This document shows positions 50,218 to 59,159 of a stretch of 64,000 nt of DNA, one piece after another (positions within the stretch are counted from its first letter, which is position 1; each line of letters begins with the position of its first letter). The stretch covers positions 62,001-126,000 of the forward strand of contig NZ_JACHJV010000004.1 of the NCBI RefSeq assembly GCF_014203855.1, read 5' to 3'. A program made the position numbers and the translations under genes. The DNA comes from Kitasatospora kifunensis (GTDB lineage Bacteria > Actinomycetota > Actinomycetes > Streptomycetales > Streptomycetaceae). The notes beneath the pieces are model-generated. The model saw nothing but the letters and a program-made list of their open reading frames with translations. It ran no database searches and was not told the origin of the DNA.

Positions 50218-51855
50218 TCAGATGAGGCGGAAGAGGTCGGCGGCGCGGTGGGTGTCGGCCAGGTCGTCGATGCTCCGCAGGTTGTCGCACAGGGCGTCGA
50301 GCACGGAGCCCGGCGCCGCAGCGGTCGGGGCTCCGATCGCGATGCCGAAGACGCGGAAGCCGAGTTCGTGGCGGGCCGCGTTCCAGCGGCGCATCCAGTC
50401 CTCGCCGACCGCGCACTCGGCGTCGGTGATCAGCACGATGTCCCCGCGCGGGCGCCCCGCGTCGTTGTACTCAGCCGCCAGCAGGTCGACGGCTTCACCG
50501 AGTGGGGACTCGAAGTCCGTGCCGCCGCCGAAGAAGTGCTCGGCCAGCTCGGCGACGTCGCCGATGGCGGCGGGCCGGGAGGCCGGGAAGCGGAAGACGC
50601 GGATCTGGTGGGCCGAGGAGAAGAGGATGCACGCGAAGTCGCGCCGCGGTACTGCCTGGCGGGCCTGGTCCAGCAGCGCCAGCGCGCCGGCCTTCGCCCA
50701 GGCCTCGCCGGTCGGCGCCCCCCGCTGGCCCCGGTACGGGTAGTTCATGGAGTCCGAGCAGTCCACGCAGGCGATGATCGCGCCCTGTCCGGTCTCCTGC
50801 TCGCCGCGGCTGTCGTAGAGCATCAGCTCGCCCTGTGCGAATCGGGACGCGAATACCGCCCGCAGCTCGGGCACGGCCAGGGCGGCCAGCTCGGCGGGGA
50901 CCAGGCGCGAGAGGTCGGCTCCGAGGGTGATGCCGACCAGCTCACCGGGGGCGTGCTCGATGCGGCGGGCCCGCTCGCCGGCGGCCATCTGCCTGAAGCG
51001 CCCGATCAGGTCGGCGAACCGGGCCAGCCGGCCGGTGCGCAGGCGCTGCGCGAGCTGGGCGCGCTCCTGGAAGTCCATCCGCTCCAGCTGCCCGGGCTCC
51101 ACGCCCCACGCCCGCATGACGGCTGTCTCCTCCTGCGTCTCGGTCGCGGCCTTGGTCAGGGCCTTCCGGACGGCGGAGCGGATACCCGGTGCCGCAGCAG
51201 CAACCTCCGCCAAGGCGTGGTCGAGGGCCCGGGCCGCGGCCTGGTCGGCGTCCTCAGCGTGCCGGATCGCGGTCTTCACCGCGCTCGCGGCGTCCTCGGG
51301 CACCGTTCCGTCGGCGTCTGCCTGGCCGGCGGCCTGCCGCAGTGCTTCCGCGACTGCCTCGGCGCGCGCTGCAGCCTGGTGCTGCGCCTGCTCTGCGCGC
51401 TGCGCCTGGTCCTGGGCCTGCTCGGTCTGCTCCAGGAGCTCGCGCAGCTGCCGGGTCAGGGCGAGGACCGCCATGGCGGCGGCGTAGGGGTCTCCGGCGG
51501 TCTCGCGGCGTAGCTCGGCGAGCTCGGGGGAGGCTGCCATCGCGGTGATGACCTGGTGGTTGACCAGCCGGGAGGGTGCCATGGCTGCCCGTTCCCGGAT
51601 CTCGGGGGTCACCTTGTAGGCGGCCAAGAAGGCGTCCTGCAGCAGGTCTTCGACGTGGTCGTGGTGCTCCTGCAGGTCGTCGGCGAGTTCGCGCAGCGCC
51701 GGGGCCTGGGTGTAGGTGTCGCGCCAGGACAGCCGGTCGAAGCGGTCACCGACGACCGCGGTGGTGTGCTGCTCCGGGGCGGCGCCGCCGGTCAGGCCGA
51801 GCCACCGGCCGGCCTGGCGGCCCAGGGTCTTGAGCTTGTTCAGCGTCTTGCCCAC
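50218..51855 (-). CDS. VWA-domain protein of the ViaA/YieM type
   Basis: A 545-residue protein. A helical N-terminal region (1-350) includes an alanine-rich coiled coil at about 150-230. The VWA domain at about 358-545 has a MIDAS set: D365-x-S-x-S (DCSDS), T446 (GGGTDFESPL) and D478 (ITDAEC). In RavA-ViaA systems the VWA protein works with a MoxR-type AAA+ ATPase, which lies directly upstream (29-bp gap). The start is GTG 51855 with GGGAGG upstream. Confidence 0.85.
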   Translation of the reverse strand: MGKTLNKLKTLGRQAGRWLGLTGGAAPEQHTTAVVGDRFDRLSWRDTYTQAPALRELADDLQEHHDHVEDLLQDAFLAAYKVTPEIRERAAMAPSRLVNHQVITAMAASPELAELRRETAGDPYAAAMAVLALTRQLRELLEQTEQAQDQAQRAEQAQHQAAARAEAVAEALRQAAGQADADGTVPEDAASAVKTAIRHAEDADQAAARALDHALAEVAAAAPGIRSAVRKALTKAATETQEETAVMRAWGVEPGQLERMDFQERAQLAQRLRTGRLARFADLIGRFRQMAAGERARRIEHAPGELVGITLGADLSRLVPAELAALAVPELRAVFASRFAQGELMLYDSRGEQETGQGAIIACVDCSDSMNYPYRGQRGAPTGEAWAKAGALALLDQARQAVPRRDFACILFSSAHQIRVFRFPASRPAAIGDVAELAEHFFGGGTDFESPLGEAVDLLAAEYNDAGRPRGDIVLITDAECAVGEDWMRRWNAARHELGFRVFGIAIGAPTAAAPGSVLDALCDNLRSIDDLADTHRAADLFRLI

Positions 51856-51884
51856 GCTCGGGCCTCCCTCTGCTCGTCAGCCGC

Positions 51885-53096
51885 TCAGAGCTGGCTCTGG
51901 ATCATGCTCGCGTCCAGACCCAGGCCCTCGGTCAGCATCCGGGCGTAGACAGCGCGCTGGCGGCCGATCACGCGGTCCAGGGTCGCGGTGGAGCGCCCCG
52001 AGGAGAGCGCGTCGTCGCGCAACTTCGTCAACTGCTTCCCGGCCCTGGTGAGCTTGGGGTTCGCCTCCTTGATCGCCCAGTCGCGCAACTTCTCCCGGGA
52101 CTGCCCGGCCTTGGCCTCCAGAGCGGTCTCCAGGTCGCTGATCTGGTCCTCCAGGTCGAGCGCCTCCTTGGCGTGCGGGTTGACCAGCTGCAGGACTTCG
52201 CGCTCCACGGTGGGCCGGTCGGCGGGGGAGTCCCACAACACGTGGGTGAGCACCGCCAGGTCGCCTTCGGCCACTTCGTCGCGGCCGTCCAGGAACGCGG
52301 ACGCCTGCAGCAGCCGGACGGCCTGGCGCCAGCGCCGGTCGGAGGCGACCAGCTCCTTGCGGCGCAGAGCCGCACGCAAGGTGCAGATGGCGTCCACGAT
52401 CGAGTCCGGCACCGCCACGGCGGGCACCGTCACCTCGACCGCGTGCTTCAGGGCCGCGAGCGGGACCGTCGTGCGCGTCGGCGCGAGCTGCGGCGCGGTC
52501 GCCGAGCGGACCAGCGCAGCGAAGTTCGATGGGTCAGCGAGGTAGCCGACCTCGATGCGCACCAGCAGCCGGTCGTAGATCGCCGCGGTGTCCTCGCCCG
52601 AGGGGAGTTCGTTGCTGGCGGTGATGGCGCTGATCAGTGGGCATCGGATCGGCTCCCCGCCGTTCTCCGGGTGGTAGAGCCGCTCGTTCAGGAAGCCCAA
52701 TGTCTCGTTCAGAGCCGCGCTGCTGCACTTGAAGATCTCGTCGATGAACGCGATGTCGGCGGTTGTGGCACGCCCCTCGAAGATCTGCCGGTACTCGCCG
52801 CGGCTCAGCGCGGCCACGTCGATCGGGCCGAACATCCGGGTGGGAGCGGTGAATTTGCTGAGCAGGATCTCCCACAGGGACGCCCCGTCGATCCGGCTGG
52901 TCAGCTCCCTGGCCAGCTCGGATTTTGCCGTCCCTGGAGGGCCCAGCAGCAGGCTGTGCTGGCCGGCGAGCACAGCGACCGTCAGCGTTCGCACCACGTC
53001 GTCGCGTTCGAAGTACAGCGCCGACAGTTCCTCGACCACGGCGCGCAGTTGCTGCGCGGTGTCCAGCTGGTCAGTGACTGGAGCTGACCTACCCAT
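51885..53096 (-). CDS. MoxR/RavA-family AAA+ ATPase
   Basis: A 403-residue ATPase. Walker A GPPGTAKS (52-59), Walker B IAFIDE (115-120), sensor-1-like AITASNE, and the RavA-like LSKFTAPTRMFGPID. The C-terminal third is a helical region (LQASAFLDGRDEVAEGDLAV…). Its role is probably chaperone-like, remodelling a protein complex with the VWA partner. The start is ATG 53096 with GGGAGG upstream. The promoter region holds the 42-bp palindrome at 53140-53181. Confidence 0.85.
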   Translation of the reverse strand: MGRSAPVTDQLDTAQQLRAVVEELSALYFERDDVVRTLTVAVLAGQHSLLLGPPGTAKSELARELTSRIDGASLWEILLSKFTAPTRMFGPIDVAALSRGEYRQIFEGRATTADIAFIDEIFKCSSAALNETLGFLNERLYHPENGGEPIRCPLISAITASNELPSGEDTAAIYDRLLVRIEVGYLADPSNFAALVRSATAPQLAPTRTTVPLAALKHAVEVTVPAVAVPDSIVDAICTLRAALRRKELVASDRRWRQAVRLLQASAFLDGRDEVAEGDLAVLTHVLWDSPADRPTVEREVLQLVNPHAKEALDLEDQISDLETALEAKAGQSREKLRDWAIKEANPKLTRAGKQLTKLRDDALSSGRSTATLDRVIGRQRAVYARMLTEGLGLDASMIQSQL

Positions 53097-53139
53097 GACA
53101 GACCTCCCTGCTCGGATGACAAGCCGCTCGCACACTATC

Positions 53140-53181
53140 GGCGTGGGGGTGCCAAAACGGCCGTTTTGGCACCCCCACGCC
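53140..53181. repeat. 42-bp perfect palindrome, copy 3 of the 22-bp core
   Basis: A perfect palindrome centred at 53160/53161 with core half-site TGCCAAAACGG, 44 bp upstream of the MoxR start and in the divergent region with the gene at 53331. This is a natural operator position. The flanks (GGCGTGGGGG) differ from those of the copy at 1344-1387, so only the core is conserved. Confidence 0.75.
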
Positions 53182-53330
53182 CTGATCAGGCGATGCGCCT
53201 GGTCGGTCCCTGGTCGGTCTCCGGTTGATTCCCGGCTGCGGAGCCCATTTCGCGCCTCGGGCCACCTTCGGTGGTGCACGCTGCTCTCGACAGCCCACAG
53301 AGCGACCATCAACTCCGAGAGGACGCACCG

Positions 53331-54020
53331 ATGGCCCCCGACGACCAGGCAGCTACGAGCGCGGCTTCAACGCCGGAAATCCTGCTGCAGCTGCTCAAGC
53401 GCGACTGGCCGGACGCCCGCGCCTTCCTAAAGCCGGACCGCCTCGCCATACTGATCGACCGGCTCAAGGCCCTGGCCGGGGCCAGCGACCAGGCGGACCG
53501 CACCGAGGCGCTGCGCCAAGCCCTCCCGCTGTTGGACCCCCTTCCCACCAACCACGCTGTCCGGGCGGCAGCCCGGCAGATCATCACGGACCTGCCGGAC
53601 GTGCCGCCGGTGAGCGAGCTGCCGACAGACCTGCAGCTGTGGCTGGCGAACCCCGCCGGCGACCGGCCCAGCACCGCCGAGATCATCACCACCGCGCAAT
53701 CGAGCCTGCTCAAGGCTCCCACTTTCACCGCTGCCGAAGCCGGTCTCAGCTCGACCGCCTCGACCCCGGATCTGATCCGGCTGGTCGATCCGCAGGGGGA
53801 GCCGCGCTTCCCGGTGTTCCAGTTCGAGGCCGGCACCAAGCAGCCGCTGGACGTCGTGGTGCGGATCAACCGGATGCTGCTCGCCGACGTGGACCCGTGG
53901 GGAGTCGCGTACTGGTGGCTGACCTGGAACCACTGGATCGGCGCCGTTCCGGCCGCCGAGGTCGGTCGGATGACGGACGACCAGCTGCTCGAAGCCGTAG
54001 CAGTTCTGCTGGGCGACTGA
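53331..54020 (+). CDS. Protein with MbcA/ParS-like C-terminal domain
   Basis: A 229-residue protein starting at ATG 53331 with GAGAGG upstream. The C-terminal 90 residues (GEPRFPVFQFEAGTK, WGVAYWWLTWNHWIGAVPA) resemble the toxin-binding domain of MbcA/ParS/Xre-type antitoxins. The N-terminal helical part (LLKRDWPDARAFLKPDRLA) is not recognised. No toxin gene of the MbcT/RES type follows. It is divergent from the MoxR operon across the palindrome. Confidence 0.5.
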   Translation: MAPDDQAATSAASTPEILLQLLKRDWPDARAFLKPDRLAILIDRLKALAGASDQADRTEALRQALPLLDPLPTNHAVRAAARQIITDLPDVPPVSELPTDLQLWLANPAGDRPSTAEIITTAQSSLLKAPTFTAAEAGLSSTASTPDLIRLVDPQGEPRFPVFQFEAGTKQPLDVVVRINRMLLADVDPWGVAYWWLTWNHWIGAVPAAEVGRMTDDQLLEAVAVLLGD

Positions 54021-54102
54021 GCTGCGGCCACAGAACCCGCTACGCTCCAGGGCCGGTCTTCGGCAGAATGGCCGCCCAAGATCATCGAACCGGGGGCATG
54101 CC

Positions 54103-54702
54103 ATGATCATCTTGATCGCTGTCGTTGTCGGCCTCAACGCCGCGCTCTTCGCCGCGTTCCTGTCGAGAGCCACGCGCGCGCTCGGCGTGCTCGCCATCAG
54201 CGTGCTCGCCGCCGGCGCCTACGGGGGTGGCAGCTACGCCCTGCTTCACCTGCTGCTGCCGCACGGGCTCCCCCACTTCTCCGGCTCGCCCCAGCTGATC
54301 GTCCCGGCTGCCGTCGTGCTGGCCGCCGCTGCAGTGGCGCTCGTGGTAGCGAGCCGGATCCGCCTGCGCCGCCTGGTGGGTCGTCAGCACGCACGGTACG
54401 CCGAGCTGTGGGCCGAGCTCAGCCGCGAGCTGCACGACCGCTACCCCGGCGAACTCACCCCCGAGCAGGACCAGGTGAACGGCCACCTCGCAGCCGCGGC
54501 TGCCGCCCACTGGTGGCGCGGCCGCGCAGCCCTGACCGAGCTGCGCCAGGGCGCGGTGCACGGCGTCGAGGTGGTCCGCGACGTCGCCCGCACGCGCCAG
54601 GGTCCCGATCTCAAGGCCAAGCTGCCCGCGCTGGTCGCCGCCCGCGGGGACGTCCTCGATGCGGTCCGCCGGTACTTCCCGTCCGCACCCAGCCGCCTGT
54701 AG
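54103..54702 (+). CDS. Membrane protein with cytoplasmic helical domain
   Basis: A 199-residue protein starting at ATG 54103. Three hydrophobic segments lie at about 2-20, 28-52 and 66-88, followed by a basic stop (RIRLRRLVGRQHARY) and a helical domain of about 110 residues. No family recognised. It is rightward in the same direction as its neighbours at 53331 and 54810. Confidence 0.6.
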   Translation: MIILIAVVVGLNAALFAAFLSRATRALGVLAISVLAAGAYGGGSYALLHLLLPHGLPHFSGSPQLIVPAAVVLAAAAVALVVASRIRLRRLVGRQHARYAELWAELSRELHDRYPGELTPEQDQVNGHLAAAAAAHWWRGRAALTELRQGAVHGVEVVRDVARTRQGPDLKAKLPALVAARGDVLDAVRRYFPSAPSRL

Positions 54703-54809
54703 CCGATCGGCTGCGGCGCAGCCCCGCGAAAAGCTGATCAAGGTGTCCCTGGCGGCGGGTAGCGTCGGCCCGAGGTGCCCGATTCGCCAACACCGCAGGG
54801 GGTCAGCAG

Positions 54810-56129
54810 ATGATGCGTCACCAGAACGTCGCGCCGGGCGAAGGCGGCGGGTTCCGGTACGAGACCGGCGCGCAGGTCTGGGCCCGCGAGAAGAGCACCA
54901 GGGCCTGGGTGTACCTGCCACCCGGGACCGCCGACACGGTGCGCCCCGACGGACTGACCTGGAAGGCCTACGCGAAGGCCGGCAACCTGCTGTGCGGATA
55001 CCCGGGGTGTGCTGTCCCCTTCGCCAGCGCGCACGGCGGGGTGCAGAAACGCCACCACTTCGTTCACCCCAAGGGCGGGGTGAGCCACGCGGAGACCGGT
55101 GGGGAGCTCATCTGGCACCTGACGGCGAAGGAGACCGTCCGGGCGTGGGCGGCCGGCGCCGAGCAGTTCCAGGGCTGGGCGATCCACGTGGACGACGTGC
55201 CCATCGTGATGCCCGAGGGATGGCGCCGACCCGACGTACTGCTGATCTCGCCCGACGAGCAACGCAGGATCGCCTTCGAGGTGCAGTACTCCGAGCTGAC
55301 CGGCAGCCAGTGGCTGGCCCGGCATCGGCACTACGAGCGAGCCGGGGTGGTGGACATCTGGCTGTTCGCGCCGATCCCGGGCCCGCTGTGGCGCCGCCCC
55401 CGCAACGTTCCCAGGCACAACGACGCCCTGTTCCGCGGCACCTGGGAGATCTCCACCCAGCTCAGCCCGGTGCACGCCACCATGCTGGAGGAAGGACGGG
55501 TCCCTCTGTGGCTCGACCCGTCCGCGCTGGCGGTGGGGACCGCGACGGCCCAGTACCGGCGGACCTGGTTCCCCACCCGCGACACCGAGCAGCTCTGGGC
55601 GCGGCGGAAGAGCGGGACTCCGTCCGTGCTCGTGCCCGAGCCCGACTTCGCGGCCTGCTGGGTGAGTTCCGACGCGCTCGCCACCTGCACGGTGGACATG
55701 CGGACGGGCGAGTTGGAGACGCCGACGCGGCGCCTGCAGAGGAGCAGCCTCGAACGCGATCAGCGGGCCGAGGAACGGTGGCGCAGCCGGCAGGAGGAGG
55801 AGCGCCGAAGCGCGGCCGCGGCGCGGGCGGCCGCAGAGAAGGCTCGATTGGCCGAGGCCGCCGAGCGCCGGTCCGCCGAGCTTGAGCGTCGGCAGGCTCA
55901 GCAGGAGCTCCACGCTGGTGAACGGCAGGCCGCGCTGTCCGCGCTGCATACCGCGCAGCAGGCCGCCGCTTCCCGACCCGAGCGCGAGGATGAAGTGGAA
56001 CACGAGGAACCGCAGCAGATCGCTCCTCCCGTTCCCCCGGTTCCTGCTGAGCGTCCCGAGGTGCCGCCTGTCCCGCGGCGGCGGCGATCGGTGCGCGATG
56101 TGCTCCCCCGGTGGCTCGGCGGCCGGTAG
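54810..56129 (+). CDS. Second CoiA-like PD-(D/E)XK protein with coiled coil
   Basis: A 439-residue protein starting at ATG 54810 or 54813. A Cys-containing N-terminus (LCGYPGC) and a HHFVHPKGGVSHAETG histidine region lead to the nuclease core: acidic residue in RRPDVLLIS, then FEVQYSEL (E-x-Q), then WLARHRHYERAG. This is the same order as in the protein at 36193. Residues 300-385 are a long Glu/Arg/Ala coiled coil, and the tail is proline-rich and basic. Similarity between the two is in architecture more than in sequence. Confidence 0.7.
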   Translation: MMRHQNVAPGEGGGFRYETGAQVWAREKSTRAWVYLPPGTADTVRPDGLTWKAYAKAGNLLCGYPGCAVPFASAHGGVQKRHHFVHPKGGVSHAETGGELIWHLTAKETVRAWAAGAEQFQGWAIHVDDVPIVMPEGWRRPDVLLISPDEQRRIAFEVQYSELTGSQWLARHRHYERAGVVDIWLFAPIPGPLWRRPRNVPRHNDALFRGTWEISTQLSPVHATMLEEGRVPLWLDPSALAVGTATAQYRRTWFPTRDTEQLWARRKSGTPSVLVPEPDFAACWVSSDALATCTVDMRTGELETPTRRLQRSSLERDQRAEERWRSRQEEERRSAAAARAAAEKARLAEAAERRSAELERRQAQQELHAGERQAALSALHTAQQAAASRPEREDEVEHEEPQQIAPPVPPVPAERPEVPPVPRRRRSVRDVLPRWLGGR

Positions 56130-56186
56130 CCCGCTGGTGGATCCGGCCACCGCGTGCCCAGCGGCGGCGGCTGTCGTTGGCAGAGC

Positions 56187-56408
56187 ATGAAGAGCACATA
56201 CCGACGTAGCGGTGGTGGTCTGGGGCGGGGGCTCGACCTGGTGGGCACCGTGCCGGGGCCCGAGCGGAGCAGTCCCCGCCGGACGGTCGCAGAGCGCACC
56301 TTGGACGTCGCCCCGCTGGGGGCGGTCCTGGAGGATGCTCGGCGGCGGCGGCTGGCCCGGGCCTCCGAGGACTGGCGGCCGGCGGTGCCCGGCCAGCGCG
56401 AGCCCTGA
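56187..56408 (+). CDS. Small basic protein
   Basis: A 73-residue Arg-rich protein starting at ATG 56187 (GGCAGAGC upstream, a weak ribosome binding site), 57 bp after the CoiA-like gene. Sequence VAPLGAVLEDARRRRLARAS is helical. It may bind nucleic acid. It could be a spurious reading, but the terminator follows right after it. Confidence 0.4.
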   Translation: MKSTYRRSGGGLGRGLDLVGTVPGPERSSPRRTVAERTLDVAPLGAVLEDARRRRLARASEDWRPAVPGQREP

Positions 56409-56426
56409 CGGGCCGTACTCCTGCCG

Positions 56427-56457
56427 GGGCCCCGCCGCGCTGCTCACGGCGGGGCCC
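56427..56457. terminator. Terminator hairpin between convergent genes
   Basis: Arms GGGCCCCGCCG (56427-56437) and CGGCGGGGCCC (56447-56457) with a nine-base loop, between the genes ending at 56408 and 56522. Confidence 0.75.
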
Positions 56458-56521
56458 GAACAGGGGCCCCAGCCTACGAAGCACGGGCCCGACCCACCAG
56501 AGGGCGGCCGGGCAGGCGGTC

Positions 56522-58048
56522 CTACATCTCGATGCCGGGGGTGGGCCGAGGGTGCGCCTGGACCTGTGGGGACACCCCTTGGCTGGCGAGGCGGACCGCC
56601 GCCCTGCGCAGGGCGATCCTGCTCGCGACGGCAGGATCGGGGGTCTTCTCCAGCTGCAGCGCGAGTTGGTGGAGCCTGGCGGCTCCGGCCGGGCTGCCGA
56701 GTTCTGCGCAGGCGGTGGCGTAGTGCTGCTCGGCGGCACCGGCTGCGCGGCTGATCCGCACATAGACCTCGGCGAGTTCGGTGCGCCGGTCGACGGTGAT
56801 CGGACGTACTGGTAGCCGGTTGACCCCGCGGCCGGAGGCTCGCAGGTAGAGCTGCCCCTGGGCGGCGAGCCGTTCGGTGAGTGTCTGGTGGTCGCGGGCC
56901 AGGATTTCGGACGCGCCCGCCACGTGCCGCAGCAACTCGGCGAGGCCGGCCATCGTCTCGGGGGCAGCGAGTTCCCGCAGGGGGCGGAGGGGGCTGCCGA
57001 TCATCTCCGGCCTCCAGTCGGGATCGGTGTGCAGCACACGGCCCAGACGGTCGGTAAGGGCCCGCGCCTCGGCTGCTTGCGGGTCGGGACCGTGGCTGTC
57101 GTTCAGCGCGGTGTGCAGCGGTGCCCAGCACGCGGCGACCTCGCGCCACCGCGCGGCGGCCGCGCGGTTGGCGTCGGCGAGGGGTTCGGAGCCGTCAGCT
57201 GGAAGGGCTGGTGCAAGGTGGCTGGTCACGTCGGCCATCAGGAGGTGGGTGGCAGTGAGGCGGACGGCGACGGTTCGCATCGCCGAGGCTGTGGGTTGGG
57301 CGGCGCCGTTGCCGGTCGCCCGCCAGGCCAGCTCCGTGAGCCGGTCTGCCGAGGCATGGACTCCGTCGAACAGGGCCGGCAGCAGTGTCCCGGGTTCGGG
57401 TGGAGCGGCGCGCAGGACGGGGGCGGGGCGGATGTCGTTCAGGGCGGCAACGGCACGGTCGTCGGTGCCCCGGGCCACGGCCAAGGCCAGTTTGCCGAAG
57501 ACGTCGGCGGCTTCGGCGAGGTCGCGGGCCTTGCCCGGATAGATGTCCAGCGGCGTGTCGTAGAACAGCCGTGCCGCGATTCGGCTGACAGGCCCGGTGA
57601 GTTCGAGGACCCGGGCAACGGCTGCCGCCCGCAGCTCGTCGGTTTCGAGGGTGACCCCGGTCCGGGTTCGCGGTGAGCCGTCCGGGCCGGTGTGGGTCGC
57701 CAGCAGGTCCCGTCCGGTCCGCACCAGGAAGGTGGCCTGGCGGATGCTGTGCACCGCCCGTTCAGGGGAAAGCGGTGCCGGGCGAGTGCCGCGCGCCTTG
57801 TCGAGGAGAGCGACTGCGTGTTGCAGGAGGTCATGAGTACGGCCGTTCTCCAGCGGCCGCGCCGCGATCACGTCGACCGGCTCCCAGGCCATCGCACGCT
57901 CTACGGTGAGCAGCAGGCGGCCCAGGTCGGCGAGTTCACCGGCGATGGCATCGCGTTGGTCTTGGAGCAGGTGCCTGAAGCGCTGGGTGTGGAGGTGCGC
58001 CAGGTGCTGGCCGGCAAGGTCGACGAAGTCGCCGAAGCGGACGCTCAC
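56522..58048 (-). CDS. Hypothetical all-helical protein
   Basis: A 508-residue protein starting at ATG 58048, overlapping the gene upstream by ATGA. Almost entirely amphipathic alpha helix with many Ala, Leu, Asp and Arg residues. A central segment (ELAWRATGNGAAQPTASAMR) and several regular helix pairs suggest a repeat solenoid. No family recognised. It lies at the downstream end of the Tad pilus operon. Confidence 0.6.
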   Translation of the reverse strand: MSVRFGDFVDLAGQHLAHLHTQRFRHLLQDQRDAIAGELADLGRLLLTVERAMAWEPVDVIAARPLENGRTHDLLQHAVALLDKARGTRPAPLSPERAVHSIRQATFLVRTGRDLLATHTGPDGSPRTRTGVTLETDELRAAAVARVLELTGPVSRIAARLFYDTPLDIYPGKARDLAEAADVFGKLALAVARGTDDRAVAALNDIRPAPVLRAAPPEPGTLLPALFDGVHASADRLTELAWRATGNGAAQPTASAMRTVAVRLTATHLLMADVTSHLAPALPADGSEPLADANRAAAARWREVAACWAPLHTALNDSHGPDPQAAEARALTDRLGRVLHTDPDWRPEMIGSPLRPLRELAAPETMAGLAELLRHVAGASEILARDHQTLTERLAAQGQLYLRASGRGVNRLPVRPITVDRRTELAEVYVRISRAAGAAEQHYATACAELGSPAGAARLHQLALQLEKTPDPAVASRIALRRAAVRLASQGVSPQVQAHPRPTPGIEM

Positions 58049-58446
58049 GCTGCGGCACCTGCGGCCGTCAGCGCCTGGCCGGCCTGTCGGGCAAGGAGCG
58101 CGGCGCGGGAGAGCCGGTGCGCGGTGCCGGGTTCGGTGGCGGCCTGCGCGTCGTTCCCCATCTCGACTGCGACGACCTCCAGGAGGCGGCCGAGCGCCTT
58201 GGTGGAGTCGGCGTCCCAGAGTGCCGGGAGCTCCGGTTCGTCCTGGGGGAAAGGGAGAAGATCGCGGGCTTCAAGGGCGTGGTCGTAGGCAGCGAGCGCG
58301 GCCAGCGCGCCGGGCCCGTGCTCGATTGCGAGGGCTGCGGCGCCGGCCGCTTCGAGCACCGCCCAGGCCGCGGACATCCGGGTCTCGGGGTCGGGGCTGA
58401 GCAGGGAGTTCGAAAGAGCGGCGAGCATCGTGGTCATCTTGCCCAT
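58045..58446 (-). CDS. Hypothetical helical protein coupled to the 508-residue gene
   Basis: A 133-residue protein starting at ATG 58446 with GAGGA upstream. Ala/Leu-rich helices (MLAALSNSLLSPDPETRMSA, AIEHGPGALAALAAYDHALE). Overlap by ATGA with the next gene implies co-translation. It is 128 bp after the prepilin peptidase gene. No family recognised. Confidence 0.55.
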   Translation of the reverse strand: MGKMTTMLAALSNSLLSPDPETRMSAAWAVLEAAGAAALAIEHGPGALAALAAYDHALEARDLLPFPQDEPELPALWDADSTKALGRLLEVVAVEMGNDAQAATEPGTAHRLSRAALLARQAGQALTAAGAAA

Positions 58447-58574
58447 CAGGGATTCCTCAACGGTGGTGGCCGGGCGGGTCTGGACCAGAATGGCGGTCCG
58501 TGCTCACCGGCGGCGGCAATGGCGATCTCGTTGTGGAGAAGTCGGCACCTGTGGATAACCCGCCTTCCTGCTGG

Positions 58575-59159
58575 TCAGGAAGGCGGACCTGCCATCAGGA
58601 TCGCGAGCACGGCTCCGCCGTACATCGCGGCGCCCATGCTGACCCGGCTGCTGAGCCCGGCCCGGCGGGCGGCGAGGAGAGCGCTGGCGGTGAAGCCGAG
58701 CAGGAGCCAGGCGAGGACGAACGCCGCGACCGCGGTGGTCCAGCCGAACCATCCGGTGGCGAGCCCCACGGCTGCGCTCGCCTTCACATCGCCTCTGCCG
58801 GCCGTGCCCAGCAGGTAGGTCGTCCAGTAGAGGGCGATCATGGCGCCCGCGCAGGCGGCCGCGCGCAGGGCGGCGCCCGGGTGCTCCGCGGCGGGGTAGG
58901 TCAGGAGTACCGCGACCACCAGGGTGCCCGGCAGGGTGACGCTGTCCGGCAGCCGGTGCAGGGCGGTGTCGAGGGTGGCGAGGATGCAGCCCATCACGGT
59001 GAACGCCAGCAGGGTCGGCAGCACGGGCGTCCGGCCGAACCGGTAGGTCACGGCTGCGCCGAGCAGTGCCGCGGCGGCAGCGGTGGGGACCGCCCAGCGG
59101 CGCAGGGTGGTCCGGGTGTCGCTGTCCGGCCGCAGGCGCTCCAGGATGGGCGTGGTCAC
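58575..59159 (-). CDS. Type IV prepilin peptidase (TadV/CpaA, A24 family)
   Basis: A 194-residue membrane aspartic peptidase. Six to seven hydrophobic segments are present. The two catalytic aspartates appear as LDTALHRLPD (first motif region) and in GRGDVKASAAVGL, the GxGD motif. It cleaves the leader of Flp-type prepilins at the inner membrane. The start is GTG 59159, overlapping the LysM-BTAD stop by GTGA, so it is in the same operon. Confidence 0.85.
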   Translation of the reverse strand: MTTPILERLRPDSDTRTTLRRWAVPTAAAAALLGAAVTYRFGRTPVLPTLLAFTVMGCILATLDTALHRLPDSVTLPGTLVVAVLLTYPAAEHPGAALRAAACAGAMIALYWTTYLLGTAGRGDVKASAAVGLATGWFGWTTAVAAFVLAWLLLGFTASALLAARRAGLSSRVSMGAAMYGGAVLAILMAGPPS

